From Frankia sp. R82 (lineage in GTDB: Bacteria > Actinomycetota > Actinomycetes > Frankiales > Frankiaceae), in NCBI RefSeq assembly GCF_023716925.1, contig NZ_JAMQQG010000037.1:1-38835 (forward strand): 38,835 nt of DNA, written 5' to 3'. Below the pieces are notes generated by a model. It worked only from the letters and a program-made list of their open reading frames with translations. It had not been told where the DNA came from and ran no database searches. How positions within the stretch are numbered: position 1 is the first letter of the stretch; every line of letters starts with the position of its first letter. Shown here piece by piece: positions 23,593 through 30,522 of the stretch. The translations under genes were made by a program, and so were the position numbers.

Positions 23593-23932
23593 CGGTGGGG
23601 CTCCTTGTCGAAGCTGTCGGGGCGCCGATCAGCCATAAACGGCGGCATGGGCCGGCCCGATCGGGCGCAAGCGCACCCGCACGACTGTTGGTGGGCGAAG
23701 GGTATGACGGCACGCGTCGTTCAGGTGGCCGGATGCGGCGGACGTCGCCGCCCAGTTCTGCCGGCGCCGGTCGGGCTGTGTCTGGACATGGCGCGTCCGG
23801 GCGAGGTCGCGACGTTCGGATTGCCCGGGACGACCCGGGGACAGCAGGGAGACAGTGCGGGATGTGGTCCACCGTCCGTGTCGACGGCTGGCTGCGAGAC
23901 CATCCACGACACCGAGCCGGCACACTGGACAG
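23593..23932. other. Divergent intergenic region between fba and the DedA gene
   Basis: About 340 bases that must carry the divergent promoters. The fba ribosome site is just outside its start. No strong -35/-10 pair, operator or RNA was recognised. Confidence 0.4.
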
Positions 23933-24592
23933 GTGGATGTCGGTCATCTGTCCGGGACGAGCCTGTACGTCGTCGTGTTCGTGATGATCTTCATCGAGAG
24001 CGGCGTGCTGATCGGTTTCTGGCTACCCGGGGACACGATTCTGTTCGCCGCCGGTCTGGTCGCCGCCGACGGCACGGCCGATGTCTCCATCTATGCCCTG
24101 TCCGGCGGGGTCGCGGTCGCCGCGAGCGCCGGTGCGGCGGCGGGCTACTACACCGGAGCCAGGCTGGGCCGGCCCTATTTGGAACGGCGACACGGGACGG
24201 CTCTGGCCCGAACGGACGAGTTCTATCGCCGGTTCGGCGCGGTGACGCTGATCGTGGCACGCTTCGTTCCCTGGGCGCGGACGTTCGCGCCCGTGCTCGC
24301 CGGCGCGGTGGGGATGCCGCGGCACCGGTTTCTGGCCGCCGCCGTCGCCGGTGCGCTGGTCTGGGGCAGTGGCCTGATTCTGGTCGGCTACCTGGCGGCG
24401 GACATTCCGGGCCTGCGGGATGCCGTCGGCTGGCTCGCCGGGGTGGTCGTGGGCGTCTCGGTGCTGGCCGGACTGGGCGGTGAGTGGCTTCGTCGACGGG
24501 CGGTCCGGCGCCGTGCCCCGCTGGTGACCGATCCGTCAGCGGCGGTGCCCGCGGCGGTGGTGGTCGACGCGCCGTCGGCGGAGGAACGGTAG
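23933..24592 (+). CDS. DedA-family membrane protein (219 aa)
   Basis: SNARE-associated/DedA family integral membrane protein; members act as lipid or undecaprenyl-phosphate flippases. Hallmarks are FIESGVLIGFWLPGDTILFAAG (re-entrant loop region near the N-terminus) and ARFVPWARTFAPVLAGAVGMPRHRF, with the conserved Arg residues. About four hydrophobic segments are seen. The GTG at 23933 opens the family N-terminus; it has no good ribosome site, so a leaderless transcript is possible. The charged, Ala-rich C-terminal tail is not conserved. It stands alone, divergent from fba. Lipid substrate unknown. Confidence 0.9.
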   Translation: MDVGHLSGTSLYVVVFVMIFIESGVLIGFWLPGDTILFAAGLVAADGTADVSIYALSGGVAVAASAGAAAGYYTGARLGRPYLERRHGTALARTDEFYRRFGAVTLIVARFVPWARTFAPVLAGAVGMPRHRFLAAAVAGALVWGSGLILVGYLAADIPGLRDAVGWLAGVVVGVSVLAGLGGEWLRRRAVRRRAPLVTDPSAAVPAAVVVDAPSAEER

Positions 24593-24680
24593 CCGATGCC
24601 GAGACGTGGTTCGCCCCCGTTGGGCTAGGCTGTGATCGATCCGGTGACTTGGGTCGGGGGCCGACCAGGCGAAGGATTCG

Positions 24681-25157
24681 ATGCGACGTTCTCGTTTCCG
24701 GCGCTCGCCCGTGGGGTGCCGCCGAAGCCCGGGGGCGGGCTCGTCCGGGCCGGCGGCGCCTGCGCGCACGCCGCCCATGGCGGCTACCCTGGGTAGCGAT
24801 CCTGCCGCGTCGGCGGGTTCCGGCGGCGGTCCGCATCCGCCGCTGACCCTGGTGGCGCAGGCGCACAACACTGATATGGCGAGGGCGAACCACGTCGTGC
24901 ACAACAGTCGGAACGGCACCATGCCGTTTCGGCGCATCACCGCGGCCGGTATGCGCTGCGTGATCGCTGCGGAGAACATCGCCGCCGGTCAGTCGACGAG
25001 TCGCACCGGATCATCGCCGTTGGACCGGCGCCACCGGCGCACGCGTGCCCCGGCCCGGGACGGGAGCGACAGGAAGAGAGGAAGGGCCCGGCTGCTCGGG
25101 GGTGCCGTGGCCGGTCCGGGAACGCGGGGTCCGGGCACAGGCCGGACGATCCCGTAG
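24681..25157 (+). pseudogene. CAP (SCP/PR-1-like) domain remnant
   Basis: Residues 54-104 of this frame (about 24840-24992) read like the middle of a bacterial CAP domain: PPLTL, then VAQAHNTDMARANHVVHN, GTMPFRRITAAGM and AAENIAAGQ. A functional domain would have more residues between PPLTL and the helix. It would also need, after ENIAAGQ, the WMxSPGHRxNI stretch and a last strand. Here the frame turns into Arg-rich sequence that matches nothing. There is no signal peptide before it, although CAP proteins of this type are secreted. A deleted and truncated relic is the simplest reading. The rest of the gap up to 25278 shows no other gene. Confidence 0.5.
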
Positions 25158-25278
25158 GGTCGGAACGTCGTCGCCGATGGCATCCGGGCCGTCTCCCGGC
25201 ACCGTGACGGCGTCGACCGCGACAACACGCCGTCACACGGGTGGCCCGCCGCGGGTGCCCCGGGCAGGAGGAGAGGCC

Positions 25279-26484
25279 GTGGTTCGGGCGGTGGTCACCG
25301 GTGCGGCCGGTTTTCTCGGTGGAGCGATCACACACGCGCTGCGTCAGTCGGGCGCCGAGGTGACCGCCTTGGACATTCGGCGGGCACCGGGTGTGACCGT
25401 GGCCGACATCACCCGGCCGGGGGAGTGGGAGCGGGCCCTGGACGGCGCCGACCTGGTCGTCCACGCGGCGGCGGTGGGCACGGGCGGGGTCGCGGAGCTC
25501 ACCCCGGTCCGTGCGGGCCGGGCCGGCGGGCCGGTGCGGGTACCCGCTGGCGAGGTCCGGCGGGTGCTGCTCGCCGGAACGGCGAACCTGCTCGATGCGG
25601 CTGGGCGCTCGGGCGTCGACCGGTTTGTGCATCTTTCCTGCGTGAACGTGGTCGGCGCGGCGTCCGCGGCCAGCCCGGGTACGGCGCGTTCGGACAGGTC
25701 GGGTCCGGCGGCTTCGGGCCCGGCAGCCGGTCCCGGCACGCTGGTCGACGAGTCGGCGCCGGTCGGACTCACCGGGGACGTCCGGGCGGACGCGCTGGCC
25801 GCGGCGGAGCAGACCGTCGCCTCGGCGGCCGCGCACGGGCTCGGAGCGAGTGTCGTCCGCGTCGGGGACGCCTACGGTGCCCGGGCGGGGCGCTGGACGC
25901 TGTGGCCGGTCCTCCTGCTGCGGGCGGGGCGGTTCGTGCTGGTCAGCGGCGGGCGCGGCATCCTCAGCCCGGTGCACGTCGACGACGTCGTCGGGGCGGT
26001 GGCGGCGGTGGCGGCGGCCCCGCGGGACACCGTCGCCGGCGAGGTGCTGCAGGTCACCGGTGGTGAGTCGGTGTCGGCCGCGGACTTCTTCGGGTATTAC
26101 GTCGACATGCTGGGCCTGCCGGCGCCGCGATCGGTGCCCGTGGGGGTCGTCGGGGCGCTCGACGGCTGGGAACGGCTACGCGCGCTCGCCGAAGACCGAC
26201 GTGTCGGGTCCGGGTCCGGGTCCACGGCGGCGGGCGGCGGGCGATCGCTGGTGCGCGGGGTGGGAGCCCGGCTCGGGGCGGGGGTCGATCCGCGGGCGCG
26301 GGTGGACATCGGGCCGCTCGGGGTGCGGGAGCTGACCCGCGAGCGCGGCTTCTCGACCGCGCGGATCCGCGAGCTGATCGGCTGGGCGCCGAGCGTGCCG
26401 CTGGCCGACGGGATGTCCCGCACGCAGGACTGGTTGCAGGAGCGGGGGCTGCTCGGCGTGCGGGAGCCGTCCCGTCGTGGGTGA
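25279..26484 (+). CDS. Extended SDR / NAD-dependent epimerase-like protein lacking YxxxK (401 aa)
   Basis: Rossmann-fold protein of the nucleotide-sugar epimerase/3-beta-HSD type. The NAD(P)-binding TGAAGFLGG (Gly8, Gly11, Gly14) is intact, DLVVHAAA follows, and FVHLSCVNVVG matches the strand carrying the active-site Ser. SPVHVDDVVGAV and the C-terminal IRELIGWAPSVPLADGM fit extended SDRs. The catalytic Tyr-x3-Lys is missing: the expected place reads RADALAAAEQTVASAA. The region after residue 300 has a Gly/Ser-rich insert. The GTG at 25279 has GGAGGAGAGG right before it. Its stop overlaps the next gene by 8 bases. It may bind cofactor without classical dehydrogenase activity. Confidence 0.82.
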   Translation: MVRAVVTGAAGFLGGAITHALRQSGAEVTALDIRRAPGVTVADITRPGEWERALDGADLVVHAAAVGTGGVAELTPVRAGRAGGPVRVPAGEVRRVLLAGTANLLDAAGRSGVDRFVHLSCVNVVGAASAASPGTARSDRSGPAASGPAAGPGTLVDESAPVGLTGDVRADALAAAEQTVASAAAHGLGASVVRVGDAYGARAGRWTLWPVLLLRAGRFVLVSGGRGILSPVHVDDVVGAVAAVAAAPRDTVAGEVLQVTGGESVSAADFFGYYVDMLGLPAPRSVPVGVVGALDGWERLRALAEDRRVGSGSGSTAAGGGRSLVRGVGARLGAGVDPRARVDIGPLGVRELTRERGFSTARIRELIGWAPSVPLADGMSRTQDWLQERGLLGVREPSRRG

Positions 26485-27046
26485 AGGGCCGACGCTCACC
26501 ACGTCCCGGTTACTAGCTCTGCCCCTGACCGTGTGGAACGCGGGTTATGTCGCCGAGGAGCTGGCGCCTACGCTGGCCTTCACCTCGGTCGTTGCCCGTT
26601 CGGGTGGATTCGGAGCAACACCTTCGGGTCCTGACGGGGGCATTGTCGGCACCGATCCCTACGCCGAGCGGCCCGACCCGCAGGACCCGTCCGGGTCGCT
26701 GCGCCGTGAACTGCGCCGCCGGGCCGGGGCCGGGCGGTCCGTGCTGACCTGGGTGCTACGACGGCGCTCGGAGTCGGCGGCGGTTGGCCTGCTGGTGGCC
26801 GACACACAGGGCCAACGGGCGGTGGTCGGGGTTTCGATCGCGTTCGGCTGCCGCCGGGAGGGCTACGCCACCGAGGCGGTGCGCGCGGCTGCCGGCTGGC
26901 TGGAGTACCGCGGCGCCCTCGTCGAGACGCGGATCCGTCGTGGTGACGCCGTGGGCAAGCGCCTGGGTCAGGCGACCTCGTTCGTGCCGACCCCCGTGCT
27001 GGTGGCCGGTTGGTGGCGGGTCTGGCTGCGCCCGCCGGCCGACTGA
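26477..27046 (+). CDS. GNAT-type acetyltransferase-like protein (189 aa)
   Basis: Resembles RimJ/RimL-like N-acetyltransferases. LTTSRLLALPLT at the N-terminus is the usual first strand, and GCRREGYATEAVRAAAGWL fits the acetyl-CoA-binding loop and helix (R/Q-x-x-G-x-G/A). The middle has an insertion rich in Gly, Pro and Asp, and the core strand before the CoA loop (VVGVSIAFG) is weak. It starts at a GTG inside the SDR gene's last codons (8-base overlap), so the two are translationally coupled. Substrate unknown; the call is moderate. Confidence 0.6.
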   Translation: MGEGPTLTTSRLLALPLTVWNAGYVAEELAPTLAFTSVVARSGGFGATPSGPDGGIVGTDPYAERPDPQDPSGSLRRELRRRAGAGRSVLTWVLRRRSESAAVGLLVADTQGQRAVVGVSIAFGCRREGYATEAVRAAAGWLEYRGALVETRIRRGDAVGKRLGQATSFVPTPVLVAGWWRVWLRPPAD

Positions 27047-27497
27047 ACCCGTCGTCCAGAATCGTCCAGAATCGTCCAGAATCGTCCCGGATCGCACCGT
27101 GGATGCCACCGGTGGACTACCGCACGGCTCGCGCCGTCCAGCCCATTGGGGCCATCTGGGGATGCCCGGCGGGTCATCCGAAAACCCCTGGCCAGGGGAC
27201 CCACGCGGGTCGCGGAGCATTGTGTGTTTGTTGCTGTGAAGGTGGCTTCCTGGCCGGAAGCTGGCCGCAGCCTTCTCGTAGCTTTCTCGTCACTGGACGA
27301 GTAACGGACACGCCGCGCCGACAGCCCCCTGTTCAGACCGTGACGCCCTGGGGCACCATGTAAAGCGATGTCGCGACCAAGGCCGACGGGCCGAGGGTAG
27401 GGCGGGGCGACCGGGGCGGGCCGTGGGAGGTCCGTCGCGCGTCCGGGGAGGGGAGCCCGAACGTTTCGGCGCCACCTGCGCCTGGGAGGTCAGCAGC
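27047..27497. other. 450-base gap before the nucleotidyltransferase
   Basis: No gene was seen. A 10-bp tandem repeat lies at its left end. The middle (about 27215-27300) is locally T-rich and may carry the promoter of the next gene, but no clear -35/-10 pair was found. GGGAGG at 27484-27489 is the ribosome site for ATG 27498. Confidence 0.4.
27051..27090. repeat. 10-bp tandem repeat, about 4 copies
   Basis: ATCGTCCAGA occurs twice exactly, preceded by GTCGTCCAGA and followed by ATCGTCCCGG. It begins five bases after the GNAT stop codon. Confidence 0.85.
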
Positions 27498-28577
27498 ATG
27501 AGCGTGGACACCCCTCGGGGTACACCGGCCGAACCCCGGCCCGGCGAGGTCACCTATGACCATCTGGTCATTCCGTCGCACTGGCGGCGGCCGCACGCAT
27601 CCACGCCCGGCGAGCCCAATGCGTTGTTCCCGGCCGAGGACGGCGCTCCCGGGCAGCCCCAGCCTGGCGCGGTGCCGCTTGGTCCGCCGTCGGGGGCGAT
27701 GACCGGGCCGCTGCTGGTCGGGACGACCGCGCGGGCGTTCGCCAAGCTCGACGACATGATCCGGCTCAGCGCCGAGGAGAAGGCGGTGATCGCCGCCCGC
27801 CGCGACGAGGCCGAGCGGGCACTGCGGGCGATCTTCCCGCCGCGCTGCGCCCTGCCGCTGGTCGGTGTGGCCACGATCGGGTCCGCCGGTCGTGACACGA
27901 TGATCCGACCGTTGGACGAGGTTGACATCTTCGCGGTGTTCTCCGCGGCCAACAGCGCCTGGAAACGGTTCCGCTGGGATTCGCGCGACCTCGTCCTGTG
28001 CGTGCGCAACGCGATCGGCGGTGAGCGGATCCAGACCATCGGCAGTCGCGGCCAGGCGCTGCGCATCGTCTACGACGCCCCGCCGGACGTGCATCTCGTC
28101 CCCGCGTTCGACCACCCGCGGGCCGGCTATGTCATGCCCGACCGGGTCGGCGGCTGGTTGCCCACCCGTCCCGAGCGGCACCTGGGCTGGACGGCCGATC
28201 TCGGCCCCCGGGTGATCTCGGCGGTGCGGCTGCTCAAGGCGTGGAACCGAGTGTGCGGCAGCCATCTGCGCTCGTTCCACCTGGAGGCGCTGGCCGGCCA
28301 GGTTCTCGCCGGGCGCGGGCTGAACACCCGCCAGGGCCTGGCCGAGGTCTTCCGGTACATGGACGAGGTGGGGCTGCGGGTGGCCGACCCGGCCGACGTC
28401 GGCGGGGATCTGTCCAGCTACGTCCGTCCCGAGGATCTGGACGTGCTCGGGGAGAACGTCCGCCTCGCCCGGCTCTACTCGGCCAAGGCTCTGGCCGCCG
28501 AGCAGGCCGGCGACCACGGGGAGGCCGTTGCCCTGTGGGGCTCGGTGTTCGGCCCGGAGTTCCCCACCTTCGGCTGA
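27498..28577 (+). CDS. CD-NTase/OAS-like nucleotidyltransferase without an adjacent effector (359 aa)
   Basis: Polymerase-beta superfamily protein resembling cGAS/DncV-like enzymes, which make cyclic or linear oligonucleotide signals. The active-site loop VGVATIGSAGRDTMIRPLDEVDIF has Gly128-Ser129 and the acidic pair Glu141/Asp143; the third acid is Asp197 in PDVHLVPAF. RLLKAWNR (Lys247) and LRSFHLEALA match the helical part that contacts nucleotide in this family. The first 70 residues are Pro-rich and unmatched. The ATG at 27498 has GGGAGG eight bases upstream. Typical CBASS partners (Cap2-Cap4, patatin, a TM effector) are absent: the neighbours are a GNAT gene and convergent PH-domain proteins. 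It could equally be a housekeeping or tRNA-type nucleotidyltransferase. Confidence 0.7.
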   Translation: MSVDTPRGTPAEPRPGEVTYDHLVIPSHWRRPHASTPGEPNALFPAEDGAPGQPQPGAVPLGPPSGAMTGPLLVGTTARAFAKLDDMIRLSAEEKAVIAARRDEAERALRAIFPPRCALPLVGVATIGSAGRDTMIRPLDEVDIFAVFSAANSAWKRFRWDSRDLVLCVRNAIGGERIQTIGSRGQALRIVYDAPPDVHLVPAFDHPRAGYVMPDRVGGWLPTRPERHLGWTADLGPRVISAVRLLKAWNRVCGSHLRSFHLEALAGQVLAGRGLNTRQGLAEVFRYMDEVGLRVADPADVGGDLSSYVRPEDLDVLGENVRLARLYSAKALAAEQAGDHGEAVALWGSVFGPEFPTFG

Positions 28578-28587
28578 GCACCGCCGG

Positions 28588-30015
28588 TCAGTGGTCGGGG
28601 TGGCCGGGCTGGTCGGGGTGTCGGCCGAGCCGGGAGCGCTCGGCCTGCGCGAAGACCAGGCGGGTAGCCTCCTGCCGGTCGCGTGGGCCGCTGCGGATCC
28701 GGACCGGCCCGTGCGTGGTGTCCAGGTGGACGTCGGCCAGGCGCAGCAGCCGGGCCAGCGGGTTCGCGACCAGCCGGATGCTCTGCACCTTGCCGTGCGC
28801 GATGATGTCGGTCTGTCGGTGTAGCAGACCGTGTCGGGCGACGAAGATCCGCTCGTCGGCGCCGCAGGCGAGCACCCACCAGTGCGCCGGCGCGAGCAGC
28901 AGGGCCCGGCGCGGCGGGCGGGTCAGCGCGACGGCAGCGACGTCCACCCCGGGCAGCAGTGCGCCGACCAGTGCCATCGCCTCGTCATGGCGGGCCACCG
29001 GCAGCAGAACGGACGGCCCGCTGCCCGCCACGTTCATCCGGACGTTCACCCAGCCGAACGGCCGCCACAGCAGCGGCGCGGTGATACGCAGCGCCTGCAC
29101 CCGTCCCGGTGGGACGGTCGCATGGGCCCGTTCGATCAGGCCGCTGTCCAGACGCAGCCCGTCCGCCGATTCCGACACCGTGTACGGATAGCCGATGGCG
29201 AACACGCGGACCGTGCGGTGCCATAGCCAGCCGAGCAGCGGAATCGCCCCGAGCACGCCGGCGCGGGTCCCGGTCAGCAGGGACGGCACGGCGATCGCCG
29301 CAACGCCGAACACCGCCACCCAGGGCGCCGGGGACAGCGCGATCGCCGCGGCCAGCCGGGTCGGCGGCACCTCGGCCAGCGTCGCCGAGGTCTGCGGCGC
29401 CGCCGGGTGCACCGTGATGGCCAACAGCTGCGTGCGCAGCCGCTGGGCCTGGCCCAGCGAGAGGTAACGCAGGTCGGAGGTGGCGTTTCCACTCTCGGAG
29501 TCGGACCGGTCCCGGCGTTCGTGGCCCGCGAAGTCCAGCCGCACGACGGCGAGCCCGGCCAGCCGGGCCAGTAGCGGCTGGACGAGGTCGACGGACTGCA
29601 ACCGGTCGAGGCGGACGTAGCGGGTTCGGCGCACCAGCAGGCCGGTGTCCAGCCGCAGGCCGTCGCGATCGAGCCGGTAGCGGGTGAACCGCCAGACGCA
29701 GTATCCGTAGGCGCCGGCCGCCGGTACCAGGAAGATCAGCGTGAGTCCGATCGCCCGGGCGGTCACCTCCTCGGCGAACGTGCGCCCGACGGTTGCGGCG
29801 AAGGCGGCGACGATCACCCAGCCGCGCAGGAACGGCGTCAGGGGATGAAGTCGGCGATACCCATCGTCACCTGAGCCGGCCGAGTCCACCACGTCCGGTC
29901 CCGTCGGTTGACCTGAGGTGGCCGGCGCACACGCCACGGCGGGCTCTGCCACGGCGGGCTCTGCCACGGCGGGCTCTGCCACGGCCGGGTCGGCGGTCTC
30001 CCGAAAGGCGGTCAC
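28588..30015 (-). CDS. PH-domain (YdbT-like) membrane protein (475 aa)
   Basis: Three bacterial PH (bPH2/YdbS-like) repeats embedded in a membrane protein. They can be read at about 105-175 (YRLDRDGLRLDTGLLVRRTRYVRLDRLQSVDL), about 285-345 (PYTVSESADGLRLDSGLIERAHATVPPGRVQALRI) and about 400-465 (ERIFVARHGLLHRQTDIIAHGKVQSIRLV). Hydrophobic segments sit before repeats one and two. The N-terminal 40 residues hold an Ala-Glu-Pro-Ala-Val repeat made by a DNA tandem repeat. It overlaps the smaller PH gene by 4 bases; the pair resembles Bacillus ydbS-ydbT, whose products are linked to bacteriocin resistance. It is convergent with the nucleotidyltransferase gene with a 10-base gap. Confidence 0.88.
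   Translation of the reverse strand: MTAFRETADPAVAEPAVAEPAVAEPAVACAPATSGQPTGPDVVDSAGSGDDGYRRLHPLTPFLRGWVIVAAFAATVGRTFAEEVTARAIGLTLIFLVPAAGAYGYCVWRFTRYRLDRDGLRLDTGLLVRRTRYVRLDRLQSVDLVQPLLARLAGLAVVRLDFAGHERRDRSDSESGNATSDLRYLSLGQAQRLRTQLLAITVHPAAPQTSATLAEVPPTRLAAAIALSPAPWVAVFGVAAIAVPSLLTGTRAGVLGAIPLLGWLWHRTVRVFAIGYPYTVSESADGLRLDSGLIERAHATVPPGRVQALRITAPLLWRPFGWVNVRMNVAGSGPSVLLPVARHDEAMALVGALLPGVDVAAVALTRPPRRALLLAPAHWWVLACGADERIFVARHGLLHRQTDIIAHGKVQSIRLVANPLARLLRLADVHLDTTHGPVRIRSGPRDRQEATRLVFAQAERSRLGRHPDQPGHPDH
29933..29992. repeat. 15-bp tandem repeat inside the PH gene
   Basis: GCCACGGCGGGCTCT occurs three times, plus a diverged fourth copy. It encodes AEPAV repeats on the minus strand in frame, so copy number changes would lengthen the N-terminus without breaking the gene. 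Confidence 0.9.
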
Positions 30016-30497
30016 AGGCCCGCCGATCTGGCCTCGCCGCGGGCGGTCAGGGCGTCGCGTAGCCGGGCGGCCTCGGCGGGTCGCAGCCCCGGGATGACGG
30101 CGTCACTGGTGGCGGCGGCGGTGTGCAGCTGGACCCGGGCAATGCCGAACCGCCGGGCGAGCGGCCCGGCGCTGACATCGACCAGTTGCATCCGACCGTA
30201 GGGGACGACGACCAGGCGTTGGACGAGAACACCCCGGCTGATCAGTAGATCGTCCTCCCGCTCCGCGTAGCGCCAGGCGTGCCAGACCCGCCCGATCGAC
30301 TGCCACGCCATCCCGCCCACGACGGGCGGGATGGCGGTCAGCAGCAGCCACGGCCAGTCGTCCAACATCACCGTGATCACAGCGGTGAGCACGGTGGCCG
30401 GCACGGTCACCGCGAGCAGCACGGTCCGCCGCAGGCGCCGTAGTTGCGGGGGCAGGACCTGCCAGGGCGCCGGGTCCGGGATCTGGGCGTCGGCCAT
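30012..30497 (-). CDS. PH-domain (YdbS-like) membrane protein (161 aa)
   Basis: Small partner of the downstream three-repeat protein. Two hydrophobic segments (about residues 25-60) are followed by one bPH2 domain: WRYAEREDDLLISRGVLVQRLVVVPYGRMQLVDVSAGPLARRFGIARVQLHTAAA. This is the typical YdbS layout. Its stop overlaps the downstream start by 4 bases (ATGA), so the two form a translationally coupled pair acting at the membrane. The ATG at 30497 gives the expected N-terminus. The MMPL gene to its right is on the same strand and could lie in the same operon (25-base gap), with the PH genes downstream. Confidence 0.88.
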   Translation of the reverse strand: MADAQIPDPAPWQVLPPQLRRLRRTVLLAVTVPATVLTAVITVMLDDWPWLLLTAIPPVVGGMAWQSIGRVWHAWRYAEREDDLLISRGVLVQRLVVVPYGRMQLVDVSAGPLARRFGIARVQLHTAAATSDAVIPGLRPAEAARLRDALTARGEARSAGL

Positions 30498-30522
30498 GGG
30501 GCAACGATAGGTCGCGCGCTGA

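Noticed and set aside
24536-24979. Minus-strand lipoprotein-like ORF (LLCTTWFALAISVLCAC)
   Set aside because: It lies antisense to the CAP-domain remnant, whose match runs over 50 residues; the rest of the minus ORF is low-complexity.
27498-30497. CBASS operon formed by the CD-NTase-like gene and the PH-domain genes
   Set aside because: The PH genes are convergent, form a normal YdbS/YdbT pair and are close to the MMPL gene. They lack any known effector domain.
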